DNA of 64,000 nucleotides from Achatina immaculata (GCA_009760885.1 CM019715.1:24641642-24705641); one strand, 5' to 3'; counted from the stretch's first letter, positions 11,458 through 21,950 are shown. The notes: generated by a model not told the origin, from the sequence alone. Translations and numbers: made by a program.

Positions 11458-14400
11458 CTCTCTCTCTCTCTCTCTCTGAACCTTAAGTGCCCAGGGAACA
11501 TGGGGCTTCCGCAAGGGTTTTCCACAAATGCCTGTCCTTTGCCTTTTTTATGCTCTTCCCAGGTAAGCCCTCTATTGCTCAACGTCCTTTCTGTTGTTCT
11601 TCTCCATGTCTCTTTTGGTCTACCCTTACTTCTGCTCCCCTGTGGTGTCCATCTTAGTGCTATTTTTGGTAGTGAGTTGTCAGTCATTCCTCAATAATTG
11701 TTGTCAGTGGCTTCATCTGCATTTCTGCTAATAAGATGTTATTTCTTATGGTGTTTGGCCAAAATATTTTTCTAATTCTTCGTAAACATTTAGTCTGGAA
11801 AGAATTCAACTTGTTTTCTATGGTTTTGGTGATTTTCCAGCATTCATTTCCTTAGAGTAGTACACTTAGAACATTACTCTTAAATATCCTGATTTTCATA
11901 TTTATGCTTAGTTTATTTGATTTCCATATATTCTGCAGCATTGCAAAAGCCTGGTTTGCTCTAGTAAGTCTGCTGTTGATGTCCTCTGTGCTGTCTCCAT
12001 TTTCTACTACTCTGCTGCCAAGGTATACAAATTCGTTGACCTCCTCCACTAACTTGTTATCTACTCTGAGTACATTTCTGTTGTTCACATTTTGCTTCAT
12101 TAACTTTGTCTTTCCTACATTGATCTTTAGTCCTATGTTGTTTGCATTCTGAGTTAGCTTGTTTATTTTATCTTGCATATCTTTGTGACTGCTTGATAAT
12201 AGACAAATGTCGTCCGCAAAGTCAAGGTCCTCCAGCACTGTGTCAAGGGTCCATTGTAATCCTCTGCGTTTGTCTGATGTTGCCTCCTTCATTAACCAGT
12301 CTACTGCCAAGATAAATAATGTTGGTGATAGTACACATCCCTGTTTCACTCCTGTTTGTACCCTAAAGCTGCTGGAGGTATGTTCTCCACAGATAACTTT
12401 GCACTGAAAACCCTCGTATAGGGCTTTGATTACATTTACTATTTTATGGGGGAGGCCATGCCATCTTAGGATTTTCCACAGTGCATCTCTGTTGACACTG
12501 TCAAAAGCTTTCTCAAAATCTATGAATAATGCATATGTTGTGCTATGCCACTCATTTGCCTGTTCTAATATTTGTCTAAGTACAAATATGTGGTCTATGC
12601 ATGATCTTCCTTTCCTAAATCCTGCCTGCTCTTTCCGAAGTTTTTCCTCAAGTGTTGGTACAATTCTGTTGATGATTATTCTGCAAAATACTTTACTGGT
12701 GAGTGGCAGTAGGGTAATGCTTCTCCAGTTCCCGCAATCTTTGAGGTCACCCTTCTTTGGTAGTTTTACTATAAGCCCAGTTTTCCACTCCTCTGGGACT
12801 TTTTCTAAATCCCAAATTTGTTGTAATATCCGGCAAAGTTGTTTTGGTGTTTCTGTTTCTTCTGCTTTCAACATCTCAGCAGTCACTTCATCTTCACCTG
12901 GTGCCCTGTCTGATTTTAGCTTCTTTATCGCCTCCTTTACTTCATTGATTATTATTGGTCCTGTATTGATGTTTAGTTCCACTTTTGCTTCAGGTATGTC
13001 TATTGTTTGTGCTGCTTGTGTTCTGTTTAGTAGGGTGTTAAAGTGTTCCCTCCATCTTTCAATTTTTTCTCTTTCTCCACTGACCAGTTGTCCATTTTGT
13101 GTTCTTACTGCACTCTCACATCTTGTGTTGAAGTTACCTGTCATCTGCTTTGTGATTTTATATATGGTTTTCATGTCATTTGTATATGCTGCTTTCTCTG
13201 CTGTTTCTGCTAAGTTGTCATAATATTGACGTTTATCTTGACGGCATGATTCCTTCACTTCTTTGTCTTTTTGTGCATAATTACTTAAAACTCGTTCTTT
13301 AAGCCGTTGTGATTTGGTGTTCAGTAATTTTTTCTTGATTTCTTCTCTTTGCTCTATCTTTTCCCATGTGGTCTCGCTTATCCATTCCTCTTTTCTCCTT
13401 TTCCGATATCCCAGCACCTCTTTTGCTGTTTCCTGTAGTGTTTTATTGAACTCTAATATGGACATTTCTGCTTCATCTTGTAGGACACTGAAGCGGTTCT
13501 TAAGTACTATTGAGAATTCATTTCTGTTTTGCTGGTCTATCAGTTTTCTTGTATCAAAATGTATCTTTCTGTGTTCTCCGATTTTGGCTTTCCTTAATTT
13601 TAGTTTTATTTTTGCTACCAGAAGGTTGTGATCACTTCCTACATCTGCTCCTTTCCTTGCTCGCACATCTTGTAGTGACCGTTTCCACTTGTTGTTTATT
13701 AGTATGTGATCGATTTGGTTTTCTGTGGTTTTATCTGGTGACCTCCAAGTCACTTTATGGATGTTTTTGTGTTGGAAAATTGTTCCTCCGATGGTCATCA
13801 TGTTTTCTTCACAAAAACTGCATAGTCTTTCTCCATTTTCATTTATTTCTCCGATTCCTTCTCTTCCCATAATTCTTCTTCTATCTTCATTTCCTTCACC
13901 TACTTTTGCATTGAAGTCACCCAAGATGAGTAGCATATCATGCTTGGGTATTGTTTCTACTGTTGCTTGGAGGCTGTTGTAAAAATCTTCTTTTAATTCC
14001 TCTTCAGCTGCTTCTGTTGGTGCATAACAAACTATAATAGACAGCTTCGTGAATCTTGAGTTGAACCGTGCATATAATAATCTCTCATTTATTGGGGTCC
14101 ATTTCAGCAATGCTCTTGATGCTTCTTTTGTTATAATTAATGCTACTCCTCCTTCATGAAGATCTTCTTTACCTGACCATATTATTGTATCTTTTGTGTG
14201 CTGTGTTGTTAATTTCCTTCTGCCTTGTCCTGTCCATCTTGCTTCTTGTATTCCTAGTATGTCTAGTTTGTATCTGTGCATTTCCTTGATGGTTTGTGCT
14301 AGTTTTCCAGTCTGGTTTAGTGTTCTTACATTCCAGCTGCCTATTTGCATCTTGTGTTTAGGTTCCAGGAGGTCTGCAGTCGGGCTGGGGACTTCCAGTG

Positions 14401-14626
14401 GCTGGCTTTCATCCACAACCTTCATGTGCTCAGTTTCCTGATACGCATTTCTCCTTCCACCTGCATTTGTTTTTTCCCTTGCTTCCGTTTCTGTAGCAGT
14501 CTGATAGTTTTTTTACCAAATAGGGTTGCTGGCCCTATGCTGAACCCTCCTTAGTCGGCTTTTACGATCATGCGTGGTAGGGTACAATGATCCTATTCTT
14601 TGCAGATCCCGGGTACCACACGGGGG
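11458..14626 (-). mobile_element. LINE-A copy 1, full-length non-LTR retrotransposon with 12 bp TSD
   Basis: The 3169 bp element is bounded by a perfect 12 bp direct repeat, ACTGTTTATATT, at 11446-11457 and 14627-14638. On the minus strand it starts with a GC-richer 5' UTR containing GTGGTACCCGGGATCTGC and CGTAAAAGCCGACTAAGGAG, also present at the 5' end of copy 3 (50778). One long open frame follows, then a displaced C-terminal region, and an (AG)n tail (11458-11476 as TC on plus). The variable TSD and the endonuclease type fit target-primed reverse transcription. Relative to copy 2 there is a 34 bp deletion near 11692, between TTC microhomologies. This is the longest and best preserved copy in the window. 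Confidence 0.95.
11852..14425 (-). CDS. LINE-A ORF: APE endonuclease / reverse transcriptase (premature end)
   Basis: This 857-residue frame is the polyprotein of a LINE: it would nick target DNA and reverse-transcribe element RNA onto the nick. The apurinic-type endonuclease occupies about residues 25-275, with GSWNVRTLN (Asn32), GIQEARW (Glu61), LILGDFN (Asp170, Asn172), QIDH (Asp240) and GSDHNLL (Ser264, Asp265, His266). The reverse transcriptase spans about 545-830: LPKKGDLKDCGNWR, AGFRKGRSCIDHI, FIDFEKAFDSVN (motif A), GVKQGCVLSPTLF, LDFADDICLL (catalytic FADD, 736-739), GLKINVGKTKLM and FVYLGSRV. It stops after SNVLSVLL, where other copies have a Tyr codon (LLYG). The normal C-terminus continues downstream in pieces (KCLRRIRKIFWP, then RRWRWLGH). 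All catalytic residues I can name are present. I chose the ATG at 14425, which follows the conserved 5' UTR. Clade is uncertain (RTE-like or a related APE group). Confidence 0.85.
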   Translation of the reverse strand: MKVVDESQPLEVPSPTADLLEPKHKMQIGSWNVRTLNQTGKLAQTIKEMHRYKLDILGIQEARWTGQGRRKLTTQHTKDTIIWSGKEDLHEGGVALIITKEASRALLKWTPINERLLYARFNSRFTKLSIIVCYAPTEAAEEELKEDFYNSLQATVETIPKHDMLLILGDFNAKVGEGNEDRRRIMGREGIGEINENGERLCSFCEENMMTIGGTIFQHKNIHKVTWRSPDKTTENQIDHILINNKWKRSLQDVRARKGADVGSDHNLLVAKIKLKLRKAKIGEHRKIHFDTRKLIDQQNRNEFSIVLKNRFSVLQDEAEMSILEFNKTLQETAKEVLGYRKRRKEEWISETTWEKIEQREEIKKKLLNTKSQRLKERVLSNYAQKDKEVKESCRQDKRQYYDNLAETAEKAAYTNDMKTIYKITKQMTGNFNTRCESAVRTQNGQLVSGEREKIERWREHFNTLLNRTQAAQTIDIPEAKVELNINTGPIIINEVKEAIKKLKSDRAPGEDEVTAEMLKAEETETPKQLCRILQQIWDLEKVPEEWKTGLIVKLPKKGDLKDCGNWRSITLLPLTSKVFCRIIINRIVPTLEEKLRKEQAGFRKGRSCIDHIFVLRQILEQANEWHSTTYALFIDFEKAFDSVNRDALWKILRWHGLPHKIVNVIKALYEGFQCKVICGEHTSSSFRVQTGVKQGCVLSPTLFILAVDWLMKEATSDKRRGLQWTLDTVLEDLDFADDICLLSSSHKDMQDKINKLTQNANNIGLKINVGKTKLMKQNVNNRNVLRVDNKLVEEVNEFVYLGSRVVENGDSTEDINSRLTRANQAFAMLQNIWKSNKLSINMKIRIFKSNVLSVLL

Positions 14627-15083
14627 ACTGTTTATATTATCTGATGACTAATTTCTTTACAATCTATATTTCACAAAGGTACTCTTTTCAATTACAGAAT
14701 GGTTGCCCTATAAAATTCTATTAAAAGTCATAATGGATAGACTTCATAAGAAAATAGAGGAAGAAGTCAATGTGGTCCAAGCTGGTTTTAGGCAAGCAAG
14801 AGGAACACGAGATCATATATTCAGTGTAAGATTAATAACAGAGAAACGCAGAGAATATTTATATTTATCTTTATAAAAGACTTGACTATTCAAAGGCATT
14901 TGACTGTGTACAACACCAGAAACTGGAAAATAACAGAAAAAAATGGGATTTCCAACACATTTGATACAATTAATACCACTGCTGTATCTAAATCAAAAGG
15001 TATAATGAGAATAAACGGTGAAACAACAACTTGGTTTGACATTTAACAAGGGGTCCATCAGGGTTAAATACTGTCGCCGTATA

Positions 15084-15381
15084 CAGGAAACTCTCTACAA
15101 TAGAGAGCGAAACAACAACACAACTCCTTCAGATCATCACAGGAAGTACCCCCCCCCACACCCCCTCAGACAAGTGTTTCGGCCCTATTAAACTCCTGAC
15201 ACTCTAAGGGGGTGAGGCCCTCAGGGTCATGACTCCCAGAGATCTTGTGAGTTGTTGCTTTTTTTTTCGTCCCAGGATTGAACCCATGATCTTCCAGTTG
15301 GCACTGAACTTTGAAGTGCGTCTTTAGAGATTTAGCTACGGCGGACTGGTATTGATTGTGACAAACAAATTATTTATGTTC
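15084..15381 (-). repeat. LINE-C 3' UTR with terminal palindrome and tRNA-like segment
   Basis: The block follows the LINE-C stop codon and recurs at 40169-40398, 42839-43046 and 45751-45941. In element sense it has a segment with GGGTTCAATCCTGGGAC, close to the B box of a tRNA gene (GGTTCRANYCC), preceded by a CGTAGCTAAATC stretch that could be an A-box relic. A C/G-rich part follows, then GGAGTTGTGTTGTTGTT, then a palindrome (CTCTCTAnnnTAGAGAG) about 10 bases from the end. The tRNA resemblance is weak for the A box and fair for the B box. Confidence 0.7.
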
Positions 15382-16050
15382 TCAGTGCTTGTTTCGCATA
15401 CTCCACAGCCAGCATGAGACCTTTTCTGCTGTTTCTGAAAGGCTTTTCAATGCCCTTGCTCTTGTTTCTCCTATTATGCACAGTTTCTTACATAGGTCGT
15501 ATGCTGATGTTGCTACGAATCCTCTCGCTCCCACTTCTACACCTATCACTTTTTCCCTGACTCCTGCCCGCTGCCTTAGTTGCATGACCAGATCATTGTA
15601 CTTCTCACATTTGAATAGATGCTGTTCCAATATTCTTGTTTCGTACGGAACCGTAGGCTCCATCATTATTAGTTCCTGTTTTTCTATGGAGTACACTACA
15701 ATACCCGGTCGCATTCCTGTGTTTTTAATGGCAGTCGAGTATTCTCTTCTTCCTGGTAGGCCCGCTATCGCATCCCAGTCATTTCCACCATCTAGCAGTG
15801 ATGGTAAGGGAATGTCCCTGATTTCAATATTCGATGTCCTACCAGTGCCTGTGAAGTATTTAGGTGGGACCTCAACTTTTTTGCTGTTATTTGATTTATC
15901 TTTTGCCCTGTCTACAATGGCTACTAGTTCCTGCAGCACTCTGTTGTGCCGCCAGGTGTAGTGTCCTTGACCTAATGATACTCTGCATGCTGACACCACA
16001 TGTTACAATATTTGCCTTTCATTGCAGAGAGGGAACTTTGCGTCTTCCGA
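15382..16050 (-). pseudogene. LINE-C restriction-like endonuclease domain, catalytic Asp lost
   Basis: An open stretch reads GHYTWRHNRVLQELV, then RPGIVVYSIEKQELIMMEPTVPYE, VEVGARGFVATSAYDL and, at the end, SETAEKVSCWLWSMRNKH. In R2-type LINEs the nuclease core is a PD...E signature. Copy 2 keeps RPDIVVYS followed by IELTVPYE, whereas here Asp is Gly and Glu-Leu is Glu-Pro. Just upstream (16050-15995) the CCHC knuckle has its first Cys replaced by Phe (KFPLCNERQ) and a stop just before the His. The final frame is otherwise conserved to the terminal codon. Together these changes indicate a dead nuclease. The assignment rests on residue pattern and on domain order. Confidence 0.8.
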
Positions 16051-18950
16051 TAAACCTGATTTGTATAGGTTGGAGCCTGTAGGCAGAAGGTCATAAGTAG
16101 CTCTGATGATGAAACTGAGTCTCAAGGGTGCCATTGTCTAGATGACATACTATGTTAGTGATCTCTACAGGTCTTCCTCCCATGTTGTCCACTGACAGTG
16201 CTGTGCCTGTTGGACTGTCTTCTGGACCTGCTTTTCATCTTCTCAATTCCTTATTTCGCTGATGATCATATCCCTTCTTTCCTTACAGGAGGCCTTTGTC
16301 CACCATTTGATTTCACCATGGCCAAATCCCCTTCTGTTGGTCTGGGTGTATCCTATTACTTCTTTCAGCTCCTGTGTTTCCCTAGCTGTGGTCACTTCCT
16401 CAATTACTTTCTATTTTCGTCCAGTTTTAACTGTTGGATGCACTTCTCGTACGACCGGATCTGTACATTCTTATAGCATCATTGCAAGCCGTGTCTTTCT
16501 TACCTTGTATTCTTCGACCACAGATTTGAATGGCAGCTGCAGTTTGCTCTTCTGGCAGCACAGTGCTACATCAGTTAGTCCCTGTGGTACGCCCAGCCAC
16601 TTTATTACGGATTTATTTATCTTTCTTTCGACTGCCTCTAATGTGCTGATACTTACTTCGTAAATGAATAGTGGCCACATCAATTCTGGAATCAGCATGA
16701 ACTGGAGGCACCATATTTTGAACTTCCCAAGTAGCCTCTGCTTTTGTCTATGATGTTCAGTCCATTCTGGACCATTTCTGTGACCTGGTTCACCGCGTTT
16801 GAGTCTTTCATGGAAGCATCATATCCTCTGCCATTGCTGTTCACTGCTCTTCCCCTACAGTTGGGATTATCTGATTTGCCACTGTGTACGATCTTTCTAT
16901 CACTTTCCCCTTTATGAGTAACATAAAGCTTCTTGACTTCTTTGGCTTGAAGCTCATGCGGCACCATATTATAAGGCTGTACAAACGCTCTAACATCTTT
17001 CATGCCTGTGCTTCACTGGTTATTATTACTGTATCATCCATGAACGCTTTTAGTGGTCGCATCTGATATCCATTTCTTAACCTTGGGCCTTCTGCTGCTC
17101 CTTCTGCTGCTCTCAGGATTACTTGCATGGCTAGTACAAAAAGTATGGGAGATAATGTACAGCCCATTGCAATTCCTACCTGGAGCTCAATCCAACTTGT
17201 AATGTATCCTGGTGTTCCAAATCTCACGAGGACCCTGTGAAGTATATTTTCAGCATCTTCGTGATTTCTTTTGGCACATGATACATGTCTAGTGCTAGCC
17301 ATATCATCTGGTGCGGTACTGAGCCATATGCATTGGCTAGGTCAAGCCATATTACCTGTAGATCTTGCTTTCCAAATCTTGCCTGTTGAATAGCTTCCCA
17401 AGTCATTGAAGCATGCTTAAGACATCTTGGGGAACCTAGAATTCCTCACTTCTGCACGGATATATCAACGTAACCATTATCTAGGAGGTATGGTGTTAGT
17501 CTCCTTGCCATCACGGAGAAGAATATCTTTTCTTCCACATTCAGAAGTGAGATCGGTCTGAACTGGTTGATTTCAGTGGAATTCTGCTCCTTTGAGATGT
17601 ATACTCCATTAGCCTTTTCCCATTCTTTACTTATAAGTCTCTTGGTCCATGCTGTTCGTGTGAGTTTATGGAGCTTCTTTAGTACTTCGGGGCATCTTTT
17701 GTATAGTATGTAAAGGACCCCATTTGGGCCTGGTGCTGACTTGCCTTTAGCTTTTCCTACGATGCTCTCATCTTCTTGTAAGGTTGGTGGAGTGCACTTG
17801 AATTTGCTGCCTGGTGCACAGGGCTAAACCAGATATTTCATCTGCTCGAGAAGTGTATGGTGATTTTTATCAGAGTATGTCTTGCTCAGATGTTCCTCGA
17901 GCACCTCCTTACCTGCTTTCAGCGTACCTGATTTTGGCTGTTCAAATAACTGCTTGGCAAACCCGAAGGGATCTCTGTAGAACTTCTCTCTTCCGTATCT
18001 GGTTTCTCTCTTCCTTTTACATAGTCTTTAAGCTCTGCAAAGGGCATTGTGCTGGGATTTTAGATGCTGTCAAACTTATCTTAGTCATTCCTTTTCTGAT
18101 TCTTGCGCCTTCTTGAACATTTTCCGGGCATGGTTCTTCTGCTGTTTTATTGCTTCCATTTTTCTCTGTCTTTGTAGCAGTGAAAAATTTTGATGTTACG
18201 AAATGCTTCCAGTTTTTGTCTCAAGGTTTTTCCCTCTCAACTGTATGTATAATTCTTTGCATAATCCTGTGTCCAGGTTTTCCTATATGCTTTTGGCACT
18301 TGCTGGTGGGAAGTTATTTTTGTCTCTGGTCTCGTCTGAATGCTGCATTGCCTCCTGCTCGGTACTTATTTAACTTGTATACTGAAAATATAATAAGGAA
18401 TGTTAGAGAAGATGTAGACAAAGACTATTACAATGCCATAAAAATTGTAGGTTATGAAATACCAGAGATTAGATATGCTGATGACACAGTATTACTGTCC
18501 ACAACACAAAAAGGAATGGAAAAAATAATTATGTCAGTCCGCAAGAAAAGTGAATAGCACAACCTCTATCTTAATACGAATAAAACTAAACTGATGAAAA
18601 CTGAAAAACAAATAAGGCAGCTGAATTATGTATCAGTGTGGAAAACTTGGAAGAAGTGGAGCGTTTTAAATATCTTGGATCACTGCTAACTAATAATGAA
18701 GATACAATGAGGGAAATTAAAAGGAGTACATCTATCGCCCTTCAGAAAGTAAAACAACTAAAGAATCTGTGGAGAGGAACAGACAGAACTACAAAAATAA
18801 GATTTCTAAGGGCATGCATTTTTCCCATCGCAACATATGCCTGTGAGACCTGGACACTTAACAAAACAGCAGAGAAACACATAAATGCCTTTGAATGTAA
18901 ATGCTATAATTCTTCAAATATCATGGAAACAAAAAAGAGCAAATATACCC

Positions 18951-18955
<5 letters not shown>

Positions 18956-18990
<35 letters not shown>

Positions 18991-20478
18991 CCTTAAGTGC
19001 CCAGGGAACATGGGGCTTCCGCAAGGGTTTTCCACAAATGCCTGTCCTTCGCCTTTTTTTCTGCTCTTGCCCAGGTGAGCCCTCTATTGCTCAACATCCT
19101 TTCTGTTGTTCTTCTCCATGTCTCTTTTGGTCTACCCTTACTTCTGCTCCCCTGTGGGGTCCATCTTAGTGCTATTTTTGGTAGTGAGTTGTCAGTCATT
19201 CGGAGCACATGTCCCAACCATCGCCATCGTCTTTCCTCAATAATTGTTGTCAGTGGTTTCATCTGCATTTCTGCTAATAAGATGTTATTTCTTATGGTGT
19301 TTGGCCAAAATATTTTTCTAATTCTTCGTAAACATTTAGTCTGGAAAGAATTCAACTTGTTTTCTATGGTTTTGGTGATTTTCCAGCATTCATTTCCTTA
19401 GAGTAGTACACTTAGAACATTACTCTTAAATATCCTGATTTTCATATTTATGCTTAGTTTATTTGATTTCCATATATTCTGCAGCATTGCAAAAGCCTGG
19501 TTTGCTCTAGTAAGTCTGCTGTTGATGTCCTCTGTGCTGTCTCCATTTTCTACTACTCTGCTGCCAAGGTATACAAATTCGTTGACCTCCTCCACTAACT
19601 TGTTATCTACTCTGAGTACATTTCTGTTGTTCACATTTTGCTTCATTAACTTTGTCTTTCCTACATTGATCTTTAGTCCTATGTTGTTTGCATTCTGAGT
19701 TAGCTTGTTTATTTTATCTTGCATATCTTTGTGACTGCTTGATAATAGACAAATGTCGTCCGCAAAGTCAAGGTCCTCCAGCACTGTGTCAAGGGTCCAT
19801 TGTAATCCTCTGCGTTTGTCTGATGTTGCCTCCTTCATTAACCAGTCTACTGCCAAGATAAATAATGTTGGTGATAGTACACATCCCTGTTTCACTCCTG
19901 TTTGTACCCTAAAGCTGCTGGAGGTATGTTCTCCACAGATAACCTTGACCTGAAAACCCTCGTATAGGGCTTTGATTACATTTATTATTTTATGGGGGAG
20001 GCCATGCCATCTTAGGATTTTCCACAATGCATCTCTGTTGACACTGTCAAAGGCTTTCTCAATATCTATGAATAATGCATGTGTTGTACTATGCCACTCA
20101 TTTGCCTGTTCTAATATTTGTCTAAGTACAAATATGTGGTCTATGCATGATCTTCCTTTCCTAAATCCTGCCTGCTCTTTCCGAAGTTTTTCCTCAAGTG
20201 TTGGTACAATTCTGTTGATGATTATTCTGCAAAATACTTTATTGGTGAGTGGCAGTAGGGTAATGCCTCTCCAGTTCCCGCAATCTCTGAGGTCACCCTT
20301 CTTTGGTAGTTTTACTATAAGACCAGTTTTCCACTCCTCTGGGGCTTTTTCTAAATCCCAAATTTGTTGTAATATCTGGCAAAGTTGTTTTGGTGTTTCT
20401 GTTTCTTCTGCTTTCAACATCTCAGCAGTCACTTCATCTTCATCTGGTGCCCTGTCTGATTTTAGCTTCTTTATCGCC
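18956..20478 (-). mobile_element. LINE-A copy 2, 5' truncated, inserted into LINE-B, 8 bp TSD
   Basis: This 1523 bp antisense insertion starts with (TC)n at 18956-18987, the (AG)n tail on minus, and ends inside the RT fingers coding region. It is flanked by CCCATACT at 18948-18955 and 20479-20486. LINE-B reads straight on across the site (CCCATACT then ACACGAACATAATATT, compared with TCTATACTACAAGAGCTTAATATT at 56.8 kb). The sequence is very close to copy 1 (a handful of substitutions over 1.5 kb by eye), so the two share a recent source. Confidence 0.95.
19398..20478 (-). pseudogene. LINE-A reverse transcriptase, truncated copy
   Basis: The frame runs from AIKKLKSDRAPDEDEVTAEM through LPKKGDLRDCGNWRGITLL, AGFRKGRSCIDHI, FIDIEKAFDSVN, GVKQGCVLSPTLF, LDFADDICLLSS and FVYLGSRV. 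It ends at SNVLSVLL, the same premature stop as copy 1. RT motifs A to E are intact, but the endonuclease is missing through 5' truncation. The displaced C-terminal region (19355-18993) reads MNSFQTKCLRRIRKIFWP, then RRWRWLGHVLRMT and RSKGRPKETWRRT. Residues 5' of AIKK come from neighbouring LINE-B sequence and are not part of the protein. Confidence 0.85.
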
Positions 20479-20799
20479 CCCATACTACACGAACATAATA
20501 TTGAAGAAGACTGGCTAGTAAAGAGGATTAAGGAGAGAAAACATAAATATTTTGGACACATAAACGTCATGATAATCTAGAGAAGACAGTCTTGGATAAT
20601 CTTGAATTATTTTGGATAATTATAGTTGATAATGGATGCATCACCAGCAGGGCAACTTGCTTCCAACCTAGAGGCCTACAGGAGAGGTATTAGGGAGGCA
20701 AAGTTCCGTAAGGGACATGCAAATGACTGAGTGACTGAGTCTTTTCAATACTGGCATTTTACTTCTCAGAAAAAGGGATTTAAGTAGGAGATACAGACC

Positions 20800-21010
20800 C
20801 GCGGTACTTGTCAAATAACATATCAGTAGCAATACCCATTACAAAGAAACCATCACTGGAACAGTCCAGGGACATATTGCATTATTTATCCCATGCAAAC
20901 TTTCCAAACAAGTGAGAGATATGGTCCAGAACCATGACCACTACATTCACCGGACATTACCCTTGTTGACATTTTTTATAGGGACGAAGAACAACGCATT
21001 CAGTTCGCTA
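20800..21010 (+). pseudogene. Tc1/mariner-like transposase relic
   Basis: Short words in shifting frames (HANFPNK, then after a stop WSRTMTTTFTGHYP) match the order seen in the better relic at 23050-23540 (NANFPDRRIE, then WSKFIATTFTH). In this transposase group these follow the second catalytic Asp and precede the third. Too decayed to say more. Confidence 0.45.
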
Positions 21011-21950
21011 TGGTAATAATAACCTCATATATCCCAAATCACTTTCTCGCAAACCTGATGAATGAAAATGTCGTACAGAAAGAACAGAGAGAAACATTAA
21101 GTAGTAAGTTGACAGTTAGCCGAGGCATCTCTTTTAGAAGCTAGTAATTTGTAGATGTGACATATGAGAGGATTTCTTAATATTGCTGTTTGGGTAAACC
21201 TTTCCCAACTCTTTCGCATTACAGTAACTTTATGTCACAGAGACTAATACCATACAACTTCAGTTTCTGACAACTTTACGACATAACAGAACAGTCAAAA
21301 ACCACACCGATTTCTCCAAACGTTTTACGTCAATTTTTTCTCGAGAGGATTTTTCTTATGTTTTCCTATGTTTGTATTCATATTCTCACTATTTCTTATT
21401 GTGGAGATTTCATTTATTTCATTTATTCAGTTTTGATTTTTTTTTTCTTTTACTGTTGTTGTTCACATAAAATCTCAAACTATTTTTTCTAAATTCTGTC
21501 CAGCATTTCATGTCTTTTGACAATGTTTTTCCTGCTAGCCTTGAATTAGGTGTCACTGGTTTTGGATGAAAATTTTCAGACTTTCCTCAAATTCATTCAT
21601 TTATTTGCTGCGGGGCGCCGACTTCCCTTGGTGTTCATGTTTGTCCGCTTTCAATATGTCGTGTTTCTAACCAGATCAGTTGTCTTTCTTTTCATGTGTC
21701 ACTTGGTCAGCCCACTCGCAGTTTTTCTCTCAATCTCCCGTTCTTTTTCCCGTAATTTTTCAATAAACATTCTGCAGTATAATTTGAAAAAATGCAAGCA
21801 TTTTTGTTGATATCTTCTCTTAGTCATATGTTGGTACCGTTGTTTTGTCAGTCTGCTGCTCTCAACTTCCGTTTTCTAGTGCAAAATGTGGTAACTCTTT
21901 TTTTAATCTTTGTGATTTCTTTTCCCCTCATTTGTTATCTAACGTCAATG

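Larger units (their letters stand above)
15082..18361 (-). mobile_element. LINE-C copy 1 (R2-like, restriction-like endonuclease), inserted in LINE-B
   Basis: This is an antisense 3.28 kb insertion in LINE-B. The host sequence resumes without loss apart from a repeated GTA (15079-15081 and 18362-18364), a very short TSD unlike the 8-14 bp of LINE-A and LINE-B. From 5' to 3' on minus: a basic region matching copy 2 (MFKKAQESEKE), a fragmented RT with LQVGIAMGCTLSPILF (near 17180-17130) and AFMDDTVIIT (17055-17025, catalytic MDD), a thumb region (ISTLEAVERKINKSVIKWLGVPQGL, 16663-16590), a damaged CCHC knuckle, and the endonuclease (15999-15382). Many stops are present. The 5' end is truncated, without the zinc finger seen in copy 2. 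The order RT, CCHC, PD-type endonuclease places it in the R2-like (RLE) group. Confidence 0.85.
14693..20740 (+). mobile_element. LINE-B host element split by two later LINE insertions, 10 bp TSD
   Basis: Three plus-strand LINE-B segments (14693-15081, 18362-18955, 20479-20740) are collinear. The outermost ends are flanked by a perfect 10 bp direct repeat, TCTTTTCAAT, at 14683-14692 and 20741-20750. Together they are one ~1.25 kb 5'-truncated LINE-B. Segment one has the RT blocks IEEEVNVVQAGFRQ and RINGETTTW. Segment two has IRYADDTVLLSTTQKGMEK (intact YADD), FKYLGSLLTNNED and YACETWTLNKTAEKHI. Segment three has the basic C-terminus and a (GACT/GAGT)n tail near 20727-20740. Stops and the missing endonuclease make it non-functional. 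The interrupting elements are LINE-C (15082-18361, minus) and LINE-A (18956-20478, minus). Confidence 0.92.

Noticed and set aside
12426..13223. Plus-strand 265-codon frame opposite LINE-A
   Set aside because: It is antisense to the well-supported endonuclease/RT frame and is rich in Ser/Phe/Leu, as expected for a shadow frame. No motif.
15270..15345. Functional tRNA gene on the minus strand
   Set aside because: Only the B box is good. The A box is weak, stems do not fold into a cloverleaf by eye, and the segment is part of a repeated LINE tail.
19972..20580. Plus-strand 202-codon frame
   Set aside because: Antisense to LINE-A copy 2. Its last part enters LINE-B sense sequence only because of the nested junction.
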